From: CAVVXX01 sp052389895
Lineage (GTDB): Bacteria; Pseudomonadota; Alphaproteobacteria; Micropepsales; Micropepsaceae
Direction: 5' to 3'
Assembly (NCBI GenBank): GCA_052389895.1
Contig: JBQTHM010000039.1
Coordinates: 13,878 to 77,877, forward strand
DNA length: 64,000 nt
The stretch's first letter is position 1; each line of letters starts with the position of its first letter. A model generated the notes under the pieces. The model worked only from the letters and a program-made list of their open reading frames with translations. It did no database searches and was not told the DNA's origin. The position numbers were made by a program, and so were the translations under genes. Shown here one piece after another: positions 15,564-25,054 of the stretch.

Positions 15564-17126
15564 CTAACGGAAAACCACTTCCGCCTTGCGTCCGAAGGCG
15601 CCAGCCAGCCGATCCAGCCGCTTTGCGACAATTTCGCCCATCAGGTTCTTGCGCGTATTGGGCACGGTGAGTGCAATTGTCTCGCTCGACATTTTCAGCG
15701 GCATGTTGGGCAACTCGCCGTCCATAGCGCCGGTGAGCGCATAAGCAAGCCTCATCGTGAGCCCCATGCGGAGCGCCAAGGTGGCACCTTCCTCGCCGAG
15801 CAATCCGGCTACGTCATGCTCTTCGGGAAAATCGGCGTCGCCGGCATAACGGTAAAATATCGCGGTAGCGATCATGGCGCGTTCATGATGATCGGCGCCT
15901 GCATAAGGTGCCCGCAGTACCTGCGCAAATGCACCGGATGCACGGTCGTCCGGGTGCCTGCGCCAGCCCGCATCGCTCATCAGACACGCAGCGTGACGCA
16001 CGCGGCGCTCCGCCCTGCTCTCACCCGGCACAAGGGGCGCCATCCAGTGAAAAATCTCGTCGCCCAGTTTTGGCGTGCGGCTAACGCGTGCATTCAGCCC
16101 GGAGGCATATTCCAGCAGCGGATCCTTTGCGCGTTCGGCAACGGAAAGCCGGCGGAAGAAAACACCCTCACGCAGACCGTAAGCAGAAATTACGATCTCT
16201 TTTAGATCCGCTGCCTGGATAAGCCGATCCATTACGACCGCCCCATAAGGCAGTGCTTCCGCGCGCCTGCGCGGAATCGCCATAATCTTTTCGAGAGATT
16301 TGCGCCCCAATCCCGCTACGACCTTGCACAGCTTCAGCGCCCGCGACGCGGGAATGACATAGTGATGAAGAACGTGGAGCGGGTAACCGGTCTTTTCCAT
16401 GTCGAGGCGCGCGAGCGCGCGCCAGATACCGCCGACCGCGTATAGCGTGTGCCCTTTCAGGCCGCGCATCAGCGCAAGCCCGTCGAGGCTTTTTTCCACG
16501 AGGTCACGCGCTTTTGACATGTTTTCGTCGGCCAAATCCATCAAGCGCAGGGGACCGTAGGGCAATGTGGCCGCCTCGCCCGTCGCGCCCTTGGCAACCC
16601 TTGCCATGTCCAGGCTTCCGCCGCCGAGATCGGCCACGAGCCCCTCCGCCTCGGGAACTCCCGCCAGCACACCCTCGGCCGCGATGCGTGCTTCATCTTC
16701 GCCGGAAAGCACCTGGATTTCGCAACCCAAGGCCTTTTCGGCGCGGCGGACAAAATCACGGCCATTTTCGGCGTCTCGCACGGCTGCCGTGGCAACGGCA
16801 AAATGCTCCTTTACGCCGTGACCCTCGCAAAGGACGTGAAAGCGCTCGAAGGCTTCAAGGGCGAGCTTGATGCCTTCTTCGTCTAACCTGCCCTTGCGGA
16901 CCATGTTGCGCCCGATAGCGCAGATAACTTTTTCGTTGTGCAGTACGGCTGCGGCCCGGCTGCGGCGCTCGAAAATCACAAGGCGCACCGAGTTCGAGCC
17001 AATATCGACGACACCGATGGGGCGCGTGCCGCTTGTGGCCCGCGCCTGTGCGCGCGGCGGCGTTTCGGCGACAGTCAAGGGCGGCTCAACCGCGCGGCAT
17101 GCGGGCGGCGAACGATTGGGGCGCAT
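15564..17126 (-). CDS. ppx: Ppx/GppA phosphatase (exopolyphosphatase)
   Basis: A 520-residue protein of the Ppx/GppA family, which removes terminal phosphate from polyphosphate or hydrolyses pppGpp. The actin-like ATPase fold begins GVVDIGSNSVRLVIFE at about residue 38, and the second phosphate-binding loop is VADLGGGSLDMARV. The long C-terminal helical region resembles the HD-like domain of full-length Ppx. The ATG at 17126 overlaps the end of ppk by 41 bases; an in-frame TTG at 17078 would avoid the overlap and still keep the fold, so the start is uncertain. The ppk-ppx pair gives synthesis and breakdown of polyphosphate from one operon. Confidence 0.92.
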   Translation of the reverse strand: MRPNRSPPACRAVEPPLTVAETPPRAQARATSGTRPIGVVDIGSNSVRLVIFERRSRAAAVLHNEKVICAIGRNMVRKGRLDEEGIKLALEAFERFHVLCEGHGVKEHFAVATAAVRDAENGRDFVRRAEKALGCEIQVLSGEDEARIAAEGVLAGVPEAEGLVADLGGGSLDMARVAKGATGEAATLPYGPLRLMDLADENMSKARDLVEKSLDGLALMRGLKGHTLYAVGGIWRALARLDMEKTGYPLHVLHHYVIPASRALKLCKVVAGLGRKSLEKIMAIPRRRAEALPYGAVVMDRLIQAADLKEIVISAYGLREGVFFRRLSVAERAKDPLLEYASGLNARVSRTPKLGDEIFHWMAPLVPGESRAERRVRHAACLMSDAGWRRHPDDRASGAFAQVLRAPYAGADHHERAMIATAIFYRYAGDADFPEEHDVAGLLGEEGATLALRMGLTMRLAYALTGAMDGELPNMPLKMSSETIALTVPNTRKNLMGEIVAKRLDRLAGAFGRKAEVVFR

Positions 17127-19332
17127 GCACTTTCAACGCCGCGCGCCCGCGCCCCGAAAGCGACGGATTGGTCATAAAATAAGTGTGGGCGGAAAATGCG
17201 TCTGCCCGGTCAAATGCCGAGTCGCGGACGTAGCTTCCATCCGCCTGGAGATACCAGCTTTGCGCCTGGTCCTTCAGATTGGCGACCATGATCTGATCCA
17301 GTACCTGCTGATGCACCGTCGGGTTTTCGATTGGCACGAGCGCCTCCACCCGGCGGTCGAGGTTGCGTTGCATCCAGTCCGCCGACGAGATGTAGACTTT
17401 CGCCTTGGGAGACGGAAGCCCATAGCCTCCGCCGAAGCAAACGATGCGGCTGTGCTCAAGAAACCGGCCGACAATACTTTTTACCCGAATGTGCTCCGAA
17501 AGCCCCGGAACGCCCGGGCGCAGGCAGCACATGCCGCGCACCACGAGATCGATTCGTACCCCCGCCTGACTCGCGCGGTAAAGCGCGTCTATCACCTCCG
17601 CGTCCACCAGCGAATTCAGCTTGGCCCAGATAGCTGCAGGGCGACCGCCACGCGCATTTTCGATTTCCGCCTCGATGCCGTCGAGAATCCGCTTGCGCAT
17701 CGTAAGCGGCGAAATTGCAATCTTCGCAAGCGCGTTCGGTTCGGCGTACCCCGTGATGTAGTTGAAAAACTGGGCCGCATCGCGCCCCAGCGCGGGATCG
17801 GCGCTGAACAGGGAAAGGTCCGTGTAAACGCGCGCGGTCACCGGGTGATAGTTGCCCGAGCCAAAGTGGACATAGGTGGCCATGTGCCGGCTTTCGCGGC
17901 GCACGACGTAGCTCACCTTGGCGTGCGTCTTCAACTCGATGAAGCCATAAACGACTTGTGCGCCCGCGCGCTCGAGATCGCGCGCCCACTTGATATTTGC
18001 CGCCTCGTCAAAGCGCGCCTTCAACTCGACAAGCGCGGTCACCGACTTGCCGGCTTCTGCGGCTTCGACCAATGCACGAACAATAGGACTGTCCTGGCTC
18101 GTCCGATAGAGAGTCTGCTTGATCGCCACCACATCGGGGTCGGCCGCGGCCTGACGCAGGAACTGCACCACGACGTCGAAGCTCTCGAAAGGATGATGCA
18201 CGATAATGTCCTTCGCGCGGATGGCCGCGAAGCAATCTCCGCCGTGATCGCGGATGCGTTCCGGGAAACGCGGAATGTAGGGCTCGAACTGTAAATCGCG
18301 CCGCTCTGCGAGAATGAGCTGCTTGGTTTCGTCGAGGCCAAGCAAGCCGTCTACGACAAGGGGCGTCCGCCCGCTGAGATCGAGATGGTCCGCGATAAAG
18401 GCGCGCAAATCTTCCGGCATATCGGCGCTGCATTTGAGGCGGATGACAGAGCCGCGTCGCCGCCGCTTGAGCAGCGACTCGAACAAGCGCACCAGGTCTT
18501 CGGCTTCTTCTTCGATTTCGATGTCGCTGTCGCGGATGATGCGGAACGCACCGCTGGGAACGATCGTGTGTCCTGGAAAGAGGCGGTCGAGATAAAGCCC
18601 GATCGCGCCTTCCAGCGTTATGAAGCGCGCTTTGCCGGCTGCATCGGGCAGACGGATAAACCGCTGGAGCTGCGAGGGCACAGGAAGCAGCGCCGTCATC
18701 GCCTTACCGTCGTGGCGGCGCGTCAGCCGCACCGCCATAACGAAGCCGAGATTGGGAATGAACGGGAACGGGTACGCGGGATCGATGGCGAGCGGCGTCA
18801 GAATAGGAAAGATCCGCTCGGCAAACTCGCGATCCAGCTCTTGGCGGTCGGTCGCAATCAGTTCCTTGGGTTCGACAACAACGACGCCCGCCTCCGCGAG
18901 CGCCACGCGCAGTTCCGCCCAGGTTTTCTGCTGGTCGGCGATCAGTTCGCCGGCCATTTCGTCCACGCGAGCAAGCTGCTGCGCGGGCGCAAGTCCGTCG
19001 TCGGACAGCGTGCCGACGCCTGCATTGACCATGCCTTTCAGACCGGCCACGCGCACCATGTAGAACTCATCCAGGTTTGACGCCGAGATGGACAGGAAGC
19101 GCAATCGCTCCAGAACCGGGTGGCGCAGGTTCTGCGCCTCTTCCAGCACGCGACGGTTGAAGGCGAGCCAGGACAGCTCGCGGTTGATAAAGCGGGCGGG
19201 CGAAGCGGGATCGATGGCGGGCGCGGGCGCGCCTTCGGTCTCGGGCAAATAGGCCTGCTCCCGGGCAGGCGAAAGGGGTCTTCCGGCTTGCATGAGGGCG
19301 GCAAGCCTAGAGGAATCGGCGGAATCTGTCAT
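17086..19332 (-). CDS. ppk: polyphosphate kinase 1
   Basis: A 748-residue enzyme that polymerises the gamma phosphate of ATP into polyphosphate. The N-terminal domain starts RFINRELSWLAFNRRVLEEA. The two HKD-like active-site domains carry the expected catalytic histidines in the motifs VHFGSGNYH followed by ARVYTD (autophosphorylated His equivalent) and FLEHSRIVCF. YISSADWMQRNLDRRVE is the conserved segment before the C-terminus. Length is slightly above the usual 690, owing to a variable N-terminal extension of about 45 residues. It lies downstream of hdaA with a 66-base gap and overlaps ppx. Confidence 0.97.
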   Translation of the reverse strand: MTDSADSSRLAALMQAGRPLSPAREQAYLPETEGAPAPAIDPASPARFINRELSWLAFNRRVLEEAQNLRHPVLERLRFLSISASNLDEFYMVRVAGLKGMVNAGVGTLSDDGLAPAQQLARVDEMAGELIADQQKTWAELRVALAEAGVVVVEPKELIATDRQELDREFAERIFPILTPLAIDPAYPFPFIPNLGFVMAVRLTRRHDGKAMTALLPVPSQLQRFIRLPDAAGKARFITLEGAIGLYLDRLFPGHTIVPSGAFRIIRDSDIEIEEEAEDLVRLFESLLKRRRRGSVIRLKCSADMPEDLRAFIADHLDLSGRTPLVVDGLLGLDETKQLILAERRDLQFEPYIPRFPERIRDHGGDCFAAIRAKDIIVHHPFESFDVVVQFLRQAAADPDVVAIKQTLYRTSQDSPIVRALVEAAEAGKSVTALVELKARFDEAANIKWARDLERAGAQVVYGFIELKTHAKVSYVVRRESRHMATYVHFGSGNYHPVTARVYTDLSLFSADPALGRDAAQFFNYITGYAEPNALAKIAISPLTMRKRILDGIEAEIENARGGRPAAIWAKLNSLVDAEVIDALYRASQAGVRIDLVVRGMCCLRPGVPGLSEHIRVKSIVGRFLEHSRIVCFGGGYGLPSPKAKVYISSADWMQRNLDRRVEALVPIENPTVHQQVLDQIMVANLKDQAQSWYLQADGSYVRDSAFDRADAFSAHTYFMTNPSLSGRGRAALKVHAPQSFAARMPRG

Positions 19333-19398
19333 GGCGCACGGCCATTCGTTTCCGCCGCAAGCATGGCCAAAATCCGTGAAGGAACGGCGAATGCGCGG

Positions 19399-20064
19399 CT
19401 AGGCTGGGTTTCTTCGGTCGAGAAGTTCGGAAATCAGACGCTCGCTTACCGGCCGGCGTTCGGCCAGCGCCTTGGCATCGGCATCGGCGACGAAGGTTCG
19501 GATTGCAGCTGGCGTGCGCTCCAGCGTGCGCAGCATCCGCGTGAGGGCTGCATTCGAAACCTTCAGCTGCCTATCCGAAAACAGCTTGCGCGCGAGGCCC
19601 GCCAGCAACCTGTCGTCGGGCGCCCAGAGCGGAAACGCGACCAGCGCAGCCAGCCTGGAAGAAAGGTCAGCGACTGCGACTGGCCATTCGGCGGGCGTAC
19701 CGCGCCCCGTAAGGATAATTCCACGGGGCTCACCCTGCGTGGCGCCATCCATCAGTGCCAGCAAGGTACGATCACGGCTGTCGCTAGGCGGTGCCCGGTC
19801 GACGTCTTCTATGGCGACAGGACCGATTGCGGCCAGACGCACGGACGTCGCGCGAAAAATCTGTGCGCCGGACATAACTGACCAAGCCTCGACCAGATGG
19901 CTCTTACCGCAGCCTTCCGGCCCAAAGAAAACGGCGACGGGCGTCGGCCAATGCGGCCAGCGGTCGAGATAGCGCACCGCAACTTCGTTTGCCGGCCCAA
20001 CCAGAAAGTCGCCGCGCCCGAGGGCGGGACGGATTTCGAGCGGCAGGGGAAGTTGTCGCGGCAC
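19399..20064 (-). CDS. hdaA: HdaA/DnaA-like regulatory inactivator of DnaA
   Basis: A 221-residue AAA+ protein related to DnaA domain III that, with the sliding clamp, promotes hydrolysis of DnaA-bound ATP. The GTG start at 20064-20062 overlaps the TAG stop of the upstream gene by one base; a longer reading to 20370 translates unrelated sequence and is rejected. The N-terminus PRQLPLPLEIRPALG holds a clamp-binding QLPLPL-type motif at residues 3-8, as expected of Hda. Walker A is FGPEGCGKSHL and the Walker B region reads AIEDVDRA. The C-terminal lid ends at LLDRRNPA. No DnaA domain IV (DNA binding) is present. Confidence 0.9.
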   Translation of the reverse strand: MPRQLPLPLEIRPALGRGDFLVGPANEVAVRYLDRWPHWPTPVAVFFGPEGCGKSHLVEAWSVMSGAQIFRATSVRLAAIGPVAIEDVDRAPPSDSRDRTLLALMDGATQGEPRGIILTGRGTPAEWPVAVADLSSRLAALVAFPLWAPDDRLLAGLARKLFSDRQLKVSNAALTRMLRTLERTPAAIRTFVADADAKALAERRPVSERLISELLDRRNPA

Positions 20065-20636
20065 TACGCGGCTCCGGTGCCGCTGCGGCCAAGCCGTCGC
20101 ATGGCGCGTACCCACGATCCGCCATAGGCCCAACCGGAAAGGATCGTCACAATGCCCACGATCAATCCGAGCCAGGGTTGCCAGCGAGCGATGTCGAAAT
20201 AAAAGGCGAGCGCCACGAGCTCGACGGCGATGTAACTGACCTGCACCACCATGGTGAGCTTGCCGATGGGAAGCGGGCGCACGGTCAGCGGCGCATCGAG
20301 CATGCGCGCAACGATGACAGCCAGAACCATCAAAATGTCGCGCCCGATGACGACTCCCGTCACGTACCATGACACGACGCCCTGGTAGGACAGCATCACG
20401 AAACAGGCGAACATCAACGCCTTGTCGGCGATGGGGTCGAGGTATCGCCCAAGCCGCGTCCTACTATTGTAGCGCTTGGCGAGATACCCATCCACGAGGT
20501 CGGTGATGCCGGCCAGAATAAAAACCGCGAGCGCGAGCCGGTAGCGATCCGAGTAAAGCAGAAGCGCAATCGCCGGAGCGGCCACAAGGCGCAGTCCGGT
20601 GAGCAGGTTGGGAACGTGGCGTATGTGCCTTGTCAC
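20064..20636 (-). CDS. CDP-alcohol phosphatidyltransferase family protein
   Basis: A 190-residue membrane enzyme of phospholipid synthesis that transfers a phosphatidyl group from CDP-diacylglycerol to an alcohol. The signature D-x2-D-G-x2-A-x-R-x8-G-x3-D-x3-D is visible as DLVDGYLAKR followed by LGRYLDPIADK. Four to six hydrophobic helices follow. It may be PgsA-like (phosphatidylglycerophosphate synthase) or a cardiolipin synthase; the motif does not decide this. The GTG at 20636 overlaps the DUF2066 stop (GTGA), and the longer frame upstream reads DUF2066 sequence in the wrong frame. The following gene is hdaA. Confidence 0.9.
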   Translation of the reverse strand: MTRHIRHVPNLLTGLRLVAAPAIALLLYSDRYRLALAVFILAGITDLVDGYLAKRYNSRTRLGRYLDPIADKALMFACFVMLSYQGVVSWYVTGVVIGRDILMVLAVIVARMLDAPLTVRPLPIGKLTMVVQVSYIAVELVALAFYFDIARWQPWLGLIVGIVTILSGWAYGGSWVRAMRRLGRSGTGAA

Positions 20637-21694
20637 GGAGCAGGCATACCCGCGCGTAGTGTGTACATGCGCGGTCCGGGACTGAGATTCAGCCCCTGGG
20701 CCGCCAACGCGTCCTGCAATTGCGGGAGCGGGCCCGCATACGATATTTCGACCTGTGCGCTCGAAATGGTGAGCGCTACGACGTCGACTTCGGCGACATT
20801 TTGCGCGCCGGCTAAGCGCGTGCGGATCGAATTCCACTCGCCCTGGGACGCAAAGTTCACCAGAGCGGTCAACTTGTTTTTCTGCGCGTAATTGATCGCA
20901 GCGCGACTCTTGAACGCCTCGCGCACGTTCGCGGTTGCAGCCTCTGCCGCTGCGGCCAAGTTCGGCTGCGGCGGAAGTGTTGTGGCGGAAGAACCGGCAG
21001 GCGTTACGCGCACCAGTGTCACCGTCACGGCGCCCGGCGCGGACGCCGCCTCGGCGACAAGCACTTCGCCGGCGCCATATTGCGCCGCCAGCGGGCCGAA
21101 TACGTCCCATTTCGCCTGCGGAAGATCGGACCTTGCAAGGACATCCAATTCGCCGGGCCCTCCAGAGGGAAGCACGAGCGGAACTACGCCCGCCAGTTCG
21201 GTTGAAGCCCACGCTCGCATCCAAGGTCCAGCGGGATCGAAGGGACGTGGCGATTGTGCCATTACGGGCACCACGAGTACGGGTTTCGCCGTCGACTCCG
21301 TATACGCGGCGCCCGCCTGCTGGAGAATACGGCGCACGTCTGACGCGTTGAACTCGTAAGTGATGTCGGCGATGTAACGCGTGGAGCTGCGCTTTTCATT
21401 GGCAATTTCGATTCCGCGCACCATGCGGAGCAGCGTAAGGTCGTCGAGTTGCGGCTGCCTCGACCAATCCTTCTGCGGCACAAGCCGGCGGAAGAGCCGC
21501 GTCCACGCCAGTGGGCGGCCCTGTGCAATGGCGATGTCACGAGCTTCGGTTGCAGAAGCCGCAGTCGCATCCACATGCACGCCGCTTACCGTGTACAGGC
21601 TTTCCGCACCGAGCACCGGAATGCTGCCCATGGTGATCAGGGCGCCGAAAAGGAACGCCGCGCGGAATCCGAACAAAACGCGATGGGGGTTCAT
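20633..21694 (-). CDS. DUF2066 domain-containing periplasmic protein
   Basis: A 353-residue exported protein of the DUF2066 family. The signal peptide is residues 1-29 ending VLGAES, followed by YTVSGVHVDATAASATEARDIAIAQG and WTRLFRRLVP, both characteristic of the family. A C-terminal repeat-like region (TALVNFASQGEWNSIRTRLAG, VDVVALTISSAQVEISY) resembles the second half of these proteins. Function is unknown. It is commonly found upstream of the phosphatidyltransferase-hdaA pair, and here overlaps the former by four bases. ATG 21694 has CGGAG upstream; a TTG immediately before it is less likely. It diverges from purM. Confidence 0.85.
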   Translation of the reverse strand: MNPHRVLFGFRAAFLFGALITMGSIPVLGAESLYTVSGVHVDATAASATEARDIAIAQGRPLAWTRLFRRLVPQKDWSRQPQLDDLTLLRMVRGIEIANEKRSSTRYIADITYEFNASDVRRILQQAGAAYTESTAKPVLVVPVMAQSPRPFDPAGPWMRAWASTELAGVVPLVLPSGGPGELDVLARSDLPQAKWDVFGPLAAQYGAGEVLVAEAASAPGAVTVTLVRVTPAGSSATTLPPQPNLAAAAEAATANVREAFKSRAAINYAQKNKLTALVNFASQGEWNSIRTRLAGAQNVAEVDVVALTISSAQVEISYAGPLPQLQDALAAQGLNLSPGPRMYTLRAGMPAP

Positions 21695-21826
21695 CAAATA
21701 CTCCGTTGCGGGCGACTATAGGGAACGCCCGCGGCGCGCGGAAGAAGCCGGGGAAAGGGCGGAATTCCAGCTTGCACCCAATGGACCGCGTGCGTAGAGG
21801 TTGCTTGCCGATCGGGGCCCAAGCCC

Positions 21827-22891
21827 ATGACCCTAAAGCGCACAACATACAAGGACGCGGGCATAGACGTGGCGGCTGGCGACGCGCTGGTGAAGCGCAT
21901 CGCGCCCCTGGCGAAAGCCACTGCGCGCAAGGGCGCGAATGCGGTGCTGGGCGGATTTGGCGGGCTGTTCGATTTGAAGGCGGCGGGATTCCGCGACCCC
22001 CTTCTGGTTGCCTCTACCGACGGTGTGGGAACAAAACTCAAGATTGCGATCGAAATGGGCCGCTTTGACAGCGTCGGGCAGGACCTCGTCGCCATGTGCG
22101 TCAACGACATCGTCGTTCAAGGCGCAGAGCCGCTTTTCTTCCTGGATTATTACGCGACCGCCTCGCTCGATCTGGATCAAGCGGCGCGCGTCCTGGAAGG
22201 CGTTTCGCGCGCCTGCAAAGAATCCGGCTGCGCGCTCATCGGCGGCGAGACGTCGGAAATGCCGGGAATGTATGGCGCCGGCGATTTCGATCTTGCGGGG
22301 TTCGCGGTCGGCGCAGTGGAACGCGAACACGTTTTGCCAAAATCGGACGCGATGAAGGCGGGCGACGCGCTGATCGGCGTACATTCCTCCGGCATTCATG
22401 CGAACGGATTCTCACTGGTGCGTAGAGTCGTGGAAACGGCGGGGCTTGCCTATTCCGCGCCCGCGCCATTCGCGAAACTGAAAACGCTTGGCGAAACGCT
22501 GCTTACGCCGACGCGGCTTTATGTAAAGAGCGCCTTGTCTGCGATCGCCGCGGGCGGCGTGAAAGGCTTTGCGCACATTACGGGCGGCGGCATCACTGGC
22601 AACCTGCCGCGCGTCCTGCCCGATGCGCTCGACGCGGAAATAGATCTCAATTCCTGGAAGCTGTCTCCGGTTTTCGCGTGGCTCGCGCGCGAAGCGGGTC
22701 TGGAACAAGACGAGATGCTCTCCACTTTCAATTGCCGCGTGGGGATGATTGCGGTCGTGGACGCGGCCAAAGCCGACGCCGTCATTGCCGCCTTCGAGCA
22801 CGCGGGTGAAATCGCGCACCGCATCGGAACGCTTGTTCCCGGAAAGGGCGAACCTTCGGTGCGTTATCACGGGACGCTGAGTGCGGGATGA
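21827..22891 (+). CDS. purM: phosphoribosylformylglycinamidine cyclo-ligase
   Basis: A 354-residue enzyme catalysing the fifth step of purine synthesis, ATP-dependent closure of FGAM to AIR. The motif TYKDAGIDVAAGDALV is at residues 5-20, VGGFGG-like ligand loop AVLGGFGGLFDL follows, and ASTDGVGTKLKIA, DLVAMCVNDIVVQGAEPLFFLDYYAT and GGETSEMPGMY are the standard PurM signatures. The ATG at 21827 has only a weak ribosome binding site. Its stop overlaps the purN start by four bases (ATGA). The purM-purN pair is divergent from the DUF2066-hdaA operon, as in many alphaproteobacteria. Confidence 0.97.
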   Translation: MTLKRTTYKDAGIDVAAGDALVKRIAPLAKATARKGANAVLGGFGGLFDLKAAGFRDPLLVASTDGVGTKLKIAIEMGRFDSVGQDLVAMCVNDIVVQGAEPLFFLDYYATASLDLDQAARVLEGVSRACKESGCALIGGETSEMPGMYGAGDFDLAGFAVGAVEREHVLPKSDAMKAGDALIGVHSSGIHANGFSLVRRVVETAGLAYSAPAPFAKLKTLGETLLTPTRLYVKSALSAIAAGGVKGFAHITGGGITGNLPRVLPDALDAEIDLNSWKLSPVFAWLAREAGLEQDEMLSTFNCRVGMIAVVDAAKADAVIAAFEHAGEIAHRIGTLVPGKGEPSVRYHGTLSAG

Positions 22892-23508
22892 AAAAGAAGG
22901 TGCATGTCGGCGTGCTCATTTCCGGACGCGGAAGCAATCTTCAGGCGCTGGTCGACGCCACGCGCGAACCCGGCTACCCGGCGGAGATTGTGCTGGTGAT
23001 CTCTAATGCCGCCGACGCGTTTGGGCTGGAGCGTGCGAAGCGGGTGAATATTCCGACACTGGTCATTCCGCACAACGACTTTTCGTCGCGAGAAGACTTT
23101 GACGACGCACTGGATGTTGCCCTGCGCGCGGCCGGCGTCGAATTCATCTGCCTCGCTGGCTTCATGCGAATGTTGAGCGAGAAGTTTGTGCGCGCGTGGG
23201 AGGGAAAGATCATCAACATTCATCCCTCGCTGCTGCCGGACTTCAAGGGCGTCCGAGTGCACGAACGGGTGCTGGAAGCAGGCGTCGTCATGTCGGGCTG
23301 CACCGCGCATTTCGTGGTGCCGGAACTCGATTCCGGCCCGATTATTCTTCAGGCGGAAGTGCCGGTGCAGCCGGAAGACACGGTTGAAACGCTGTCAACA
23401 CGCGTTCTGAAACAGGAACACGTCATTTACCCAATGGCGCTGCGCATGGTAGCCGAGGGGCGCGTCCGGCTGGAAGGCGGTTGCCTGGTAAAACAAGAGC
23501 CCGCGTAA
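22888..23508 (+). CDS. purN: phosphoribosylglycinamide formyltransferase
   Basis: A 206-residue folate-dependent formyltransferase for the third purine step. The N-terminal VGVLISGRGSNLQAL loop, the active-site Asn-His-Asp set (NIHPSLLPDFKG, with downstream SGCTAHFVVPELDSGPI) and FICLAGFMRML are all present. Length is normal. It overlaps purM by four bases and should be cotranslated with it. Confidence 0.97.
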   Translation: MKKKVHVGVLISGRGSNLQALVDATREPGYPAEIVLVISNAADAFGLERAKRVNIPTLVIPHNDFSSREDFDDALDVALRAAGVEFICLAGFMRMLSEKFVRAWEGKIINIHPSLLPDFKGVRVHERVLEAGVVMSGCTAHFVVPELDSGPIILQAEVPVQPEDTVETLSTRVLKQEHVIYPMALRMVAEGRVRLEGGCLVKQEPA

Positions 23509-23561
23509 TGCGTGTCGCTGCACAGGCACTAAGCGCGTTCTTGGCAAAAACGGAGTGACCG

Positions 23562-24071
23562 ATGGCCCAGAAAGCAAACGCTACGACCGCATTCGATTTT
23601 GCGTTCTCGGCGATCGACGGCAAACCGATGCCCCTTGCGCAATTTCGCGGCAACGTGCTGTTGCTGGTGAATACGGCCTCCGAATGTGGATTCACGCCGC
23701 AATATGCGGGGCTAGAGCAGCTGTCCCGGCGCTATCGCGACCGCGGGCTGGTGGTGATCGGCGTACCGTCAAACGATTTCGGCGGACAGGAACCCGGCAC
23801 CGATGCCCAAATCCTTGACTTCTGTCAAAGCCGGTACGACGTCAGCTTCCCGCTCACGCACAAGGAGGCAGTGATTGGCGGAAGCGCACATCCTTTCTAC
23901 AAGTGGATCGCCGGCGAATTGGGTGAAGACCATCTACCCAGGTGGAATTTCACGAAGTATCTCGTCGGGCGCGACGGCAAGCTGCGCGGGATGTTTTCGT
24001 CCAAGGTGATGCCGGAATCCGCTGAATTCGTCCGCGCCATCGAAGCAGAACTCGCTGGCCCCAATTCGTGA
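23562..24071 (+). CDS. glutathione peroxidase family protein
   Basis: A 169-residue thiol peroxidase of the GPx family that reduces peroxides using glutathione or thioredoxin. The catalytic motif LVNTASECGFTPQY places a Cys at C42 where animal enzymes have selenocysteine. GVPSNDFGGQEPGT holds the conserved Gln region and PRWNFTKYLVGRDG contains the Trp/Asn of the tetrad. No signal peptide is present, so the enzyme is cytoplasmic. The start has GGAGTG at 23550-23555. It follows purN by 53 bases on the same strand and may share its transcript. Confidence 0.93.
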   Translation: MAQKANATTAFDFAFSAIDGKPMPLAQFRGNVLLLVNTASECGFTPQYAGLEQLSRRYRDRGLVVIGVPSNDFGGQEPGTDAQILDFCQSRYDVSFPLTHKEAVIGGSAHPFYKWIAGELGEDHLPRWNFTKYLVGRDGKLRGMFSSKVMPESAEFVRAIEAELAGPNS

Positions 24072-24101
24072 TGTCCCAATAACAACGAAAGGGCCATCGC
24101 C

Positions 24102-24524
24102 CTAACCGACGATTTCGGAATCCTTGAAGAAGAAGGCGATTTCGCGTTTGGCGGTTTCCGCGGAATCGGACCCGTGCACGGAATTGGCTTCGATGGTTTC
24201 CGCGAAATCGCGCCGGATGGTGCCGGGCGCGGCTTTGGCGGGATCGGTCGCGCCCATCACGTCGCGGTTTCTGGCGATCGCGTTTTCACCTTCGAGCACC
24301 TGCACGACAATCGGACCCGATGTCATGAACTCGACCAGTCCTTTGAAAAACGGACGTTCCTTGTGCACGTCGTAGAACCGCTCGGCGTCGGCACGCGCTA
24401 GGCGAAGGCGTTTCTGGGCAACGATACGGAGCCCGGCGCCCTCCAGCCGCGAGATGATCTGGCCAGTGATGTTACGCCGTGTAGCGTCCGGTTTGATAAT
24501 GGATAGCGTGCGCTCAAGCGCCAT
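24102..24524 (-). CDS. ndk: nucleoside diphosphate kinase
   Basis: A 140-residue enzyme that equilibrates nucleoside diphosphates and triphosphates. It begins MALERTLSIIKPDA, and the phosphorylated His is H117 in the motif NSVHGSDS, as in all NDPKs. Start ATG 24524 has GGGAG upstream; the frame extends six codons further but that reading lacks conservation. It converges on gpx and lies downstream of holC on the same strand. Confidence 0.97.
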   Translation of the reverse strand: MALERTLSIIKPDATRRNITGQIISRLEGAGLRIVAQKRLRLARADAERFYDVHKERPFFKGLVEFMTSGPIVVQVLEGENAIARNRDVMGATDPAKAAPGTIRRDFAETIEANSVHGSDSAETAKREIAFFFKDSEIVG

Positions 24525-24586
24525 GCCCTGCTCCCAACGCAAAGAGCGCGCCTTATAGCGGCGCGGTCAGGCTGAAAGCAAGGCGC

Positions 24587-25054
24587 TCACACGTCCTGCT
24601 TTTCCCACTTACCGCCGGTAACTTGTTTCCAAAACGTCGAGTCAAATCCGGCCGCAATCGCCGACTGCAACGACAAACGCGCGGATTCGAGTGCGGCCGC
24701 ATCGCGGCCATCAAAAAGTACGACTACGCGCAAATGTGCCTTCAGCTTATCCGACGTCCAATCCTCGGGCAACGCGCCGCCGACAAAGAAAATCACCTCG
24801 GCGCTGTTCGGGTTTTCGTCTTCGGTGGTGAGATAGACCGGCTGCAGCTCGGCATGCCCATCCGCAGCGGTGCCATGACCGAGGAACGCAGACTCCGAAT
24901 ATGTCCAGAGATGCGCATCGAGAGCCGCCAGGCGTTCTGCGTTGCCCACGCGCACGACCGCCCTCTGTCCGCGCTCGCGCGTCTTTTCCAGCAAGCCTGG
25001 CAGCACGTCCTCAAGCGGACGGCTCTCGAGCTGATAGAACAGCGCCTCCGCCAT
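24587..25054 (-). CDS. holC: DNA polymerase III chi subunit
   Basis: A 155-residue protein of the HolC family, which links the clamp loader to single-strand binding protein. The pattern FYQLESRPLEDVLPGLLEKT followed by RAVVRVGNAERLAALDAHLWTY and ETDENPN-like ENPNSAEVIFFVGG matches the family. The ATG overlaps the pepA TAA stop as TAATG; an upstream extension in the same frame reads pepA out of frame and is rejected. pepA-holC is a widely conserved pair, and ndk follows. Confidence 0.9.
   Translation of the reverse strand: MAEALFYQLESRPLEDVLPGLLEKTRERGQRAVVRVGNAERLAALDAHLWTYSESAFLGHGTAADGHAELQPVYLTTEDENPNSAEVIFFVGGALPEDWTSDKLKAHLRVVVLFDGRDAAALESARLSLQSAIAAGFDSTFWKQVTGGKWEKQDV

Noticed and set aside
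16867..18294. 475-codon forward frame
   Set aside because: Antisense to ppx and ppk; polyphosphate kinase motifs on the other strand explain the open frame.
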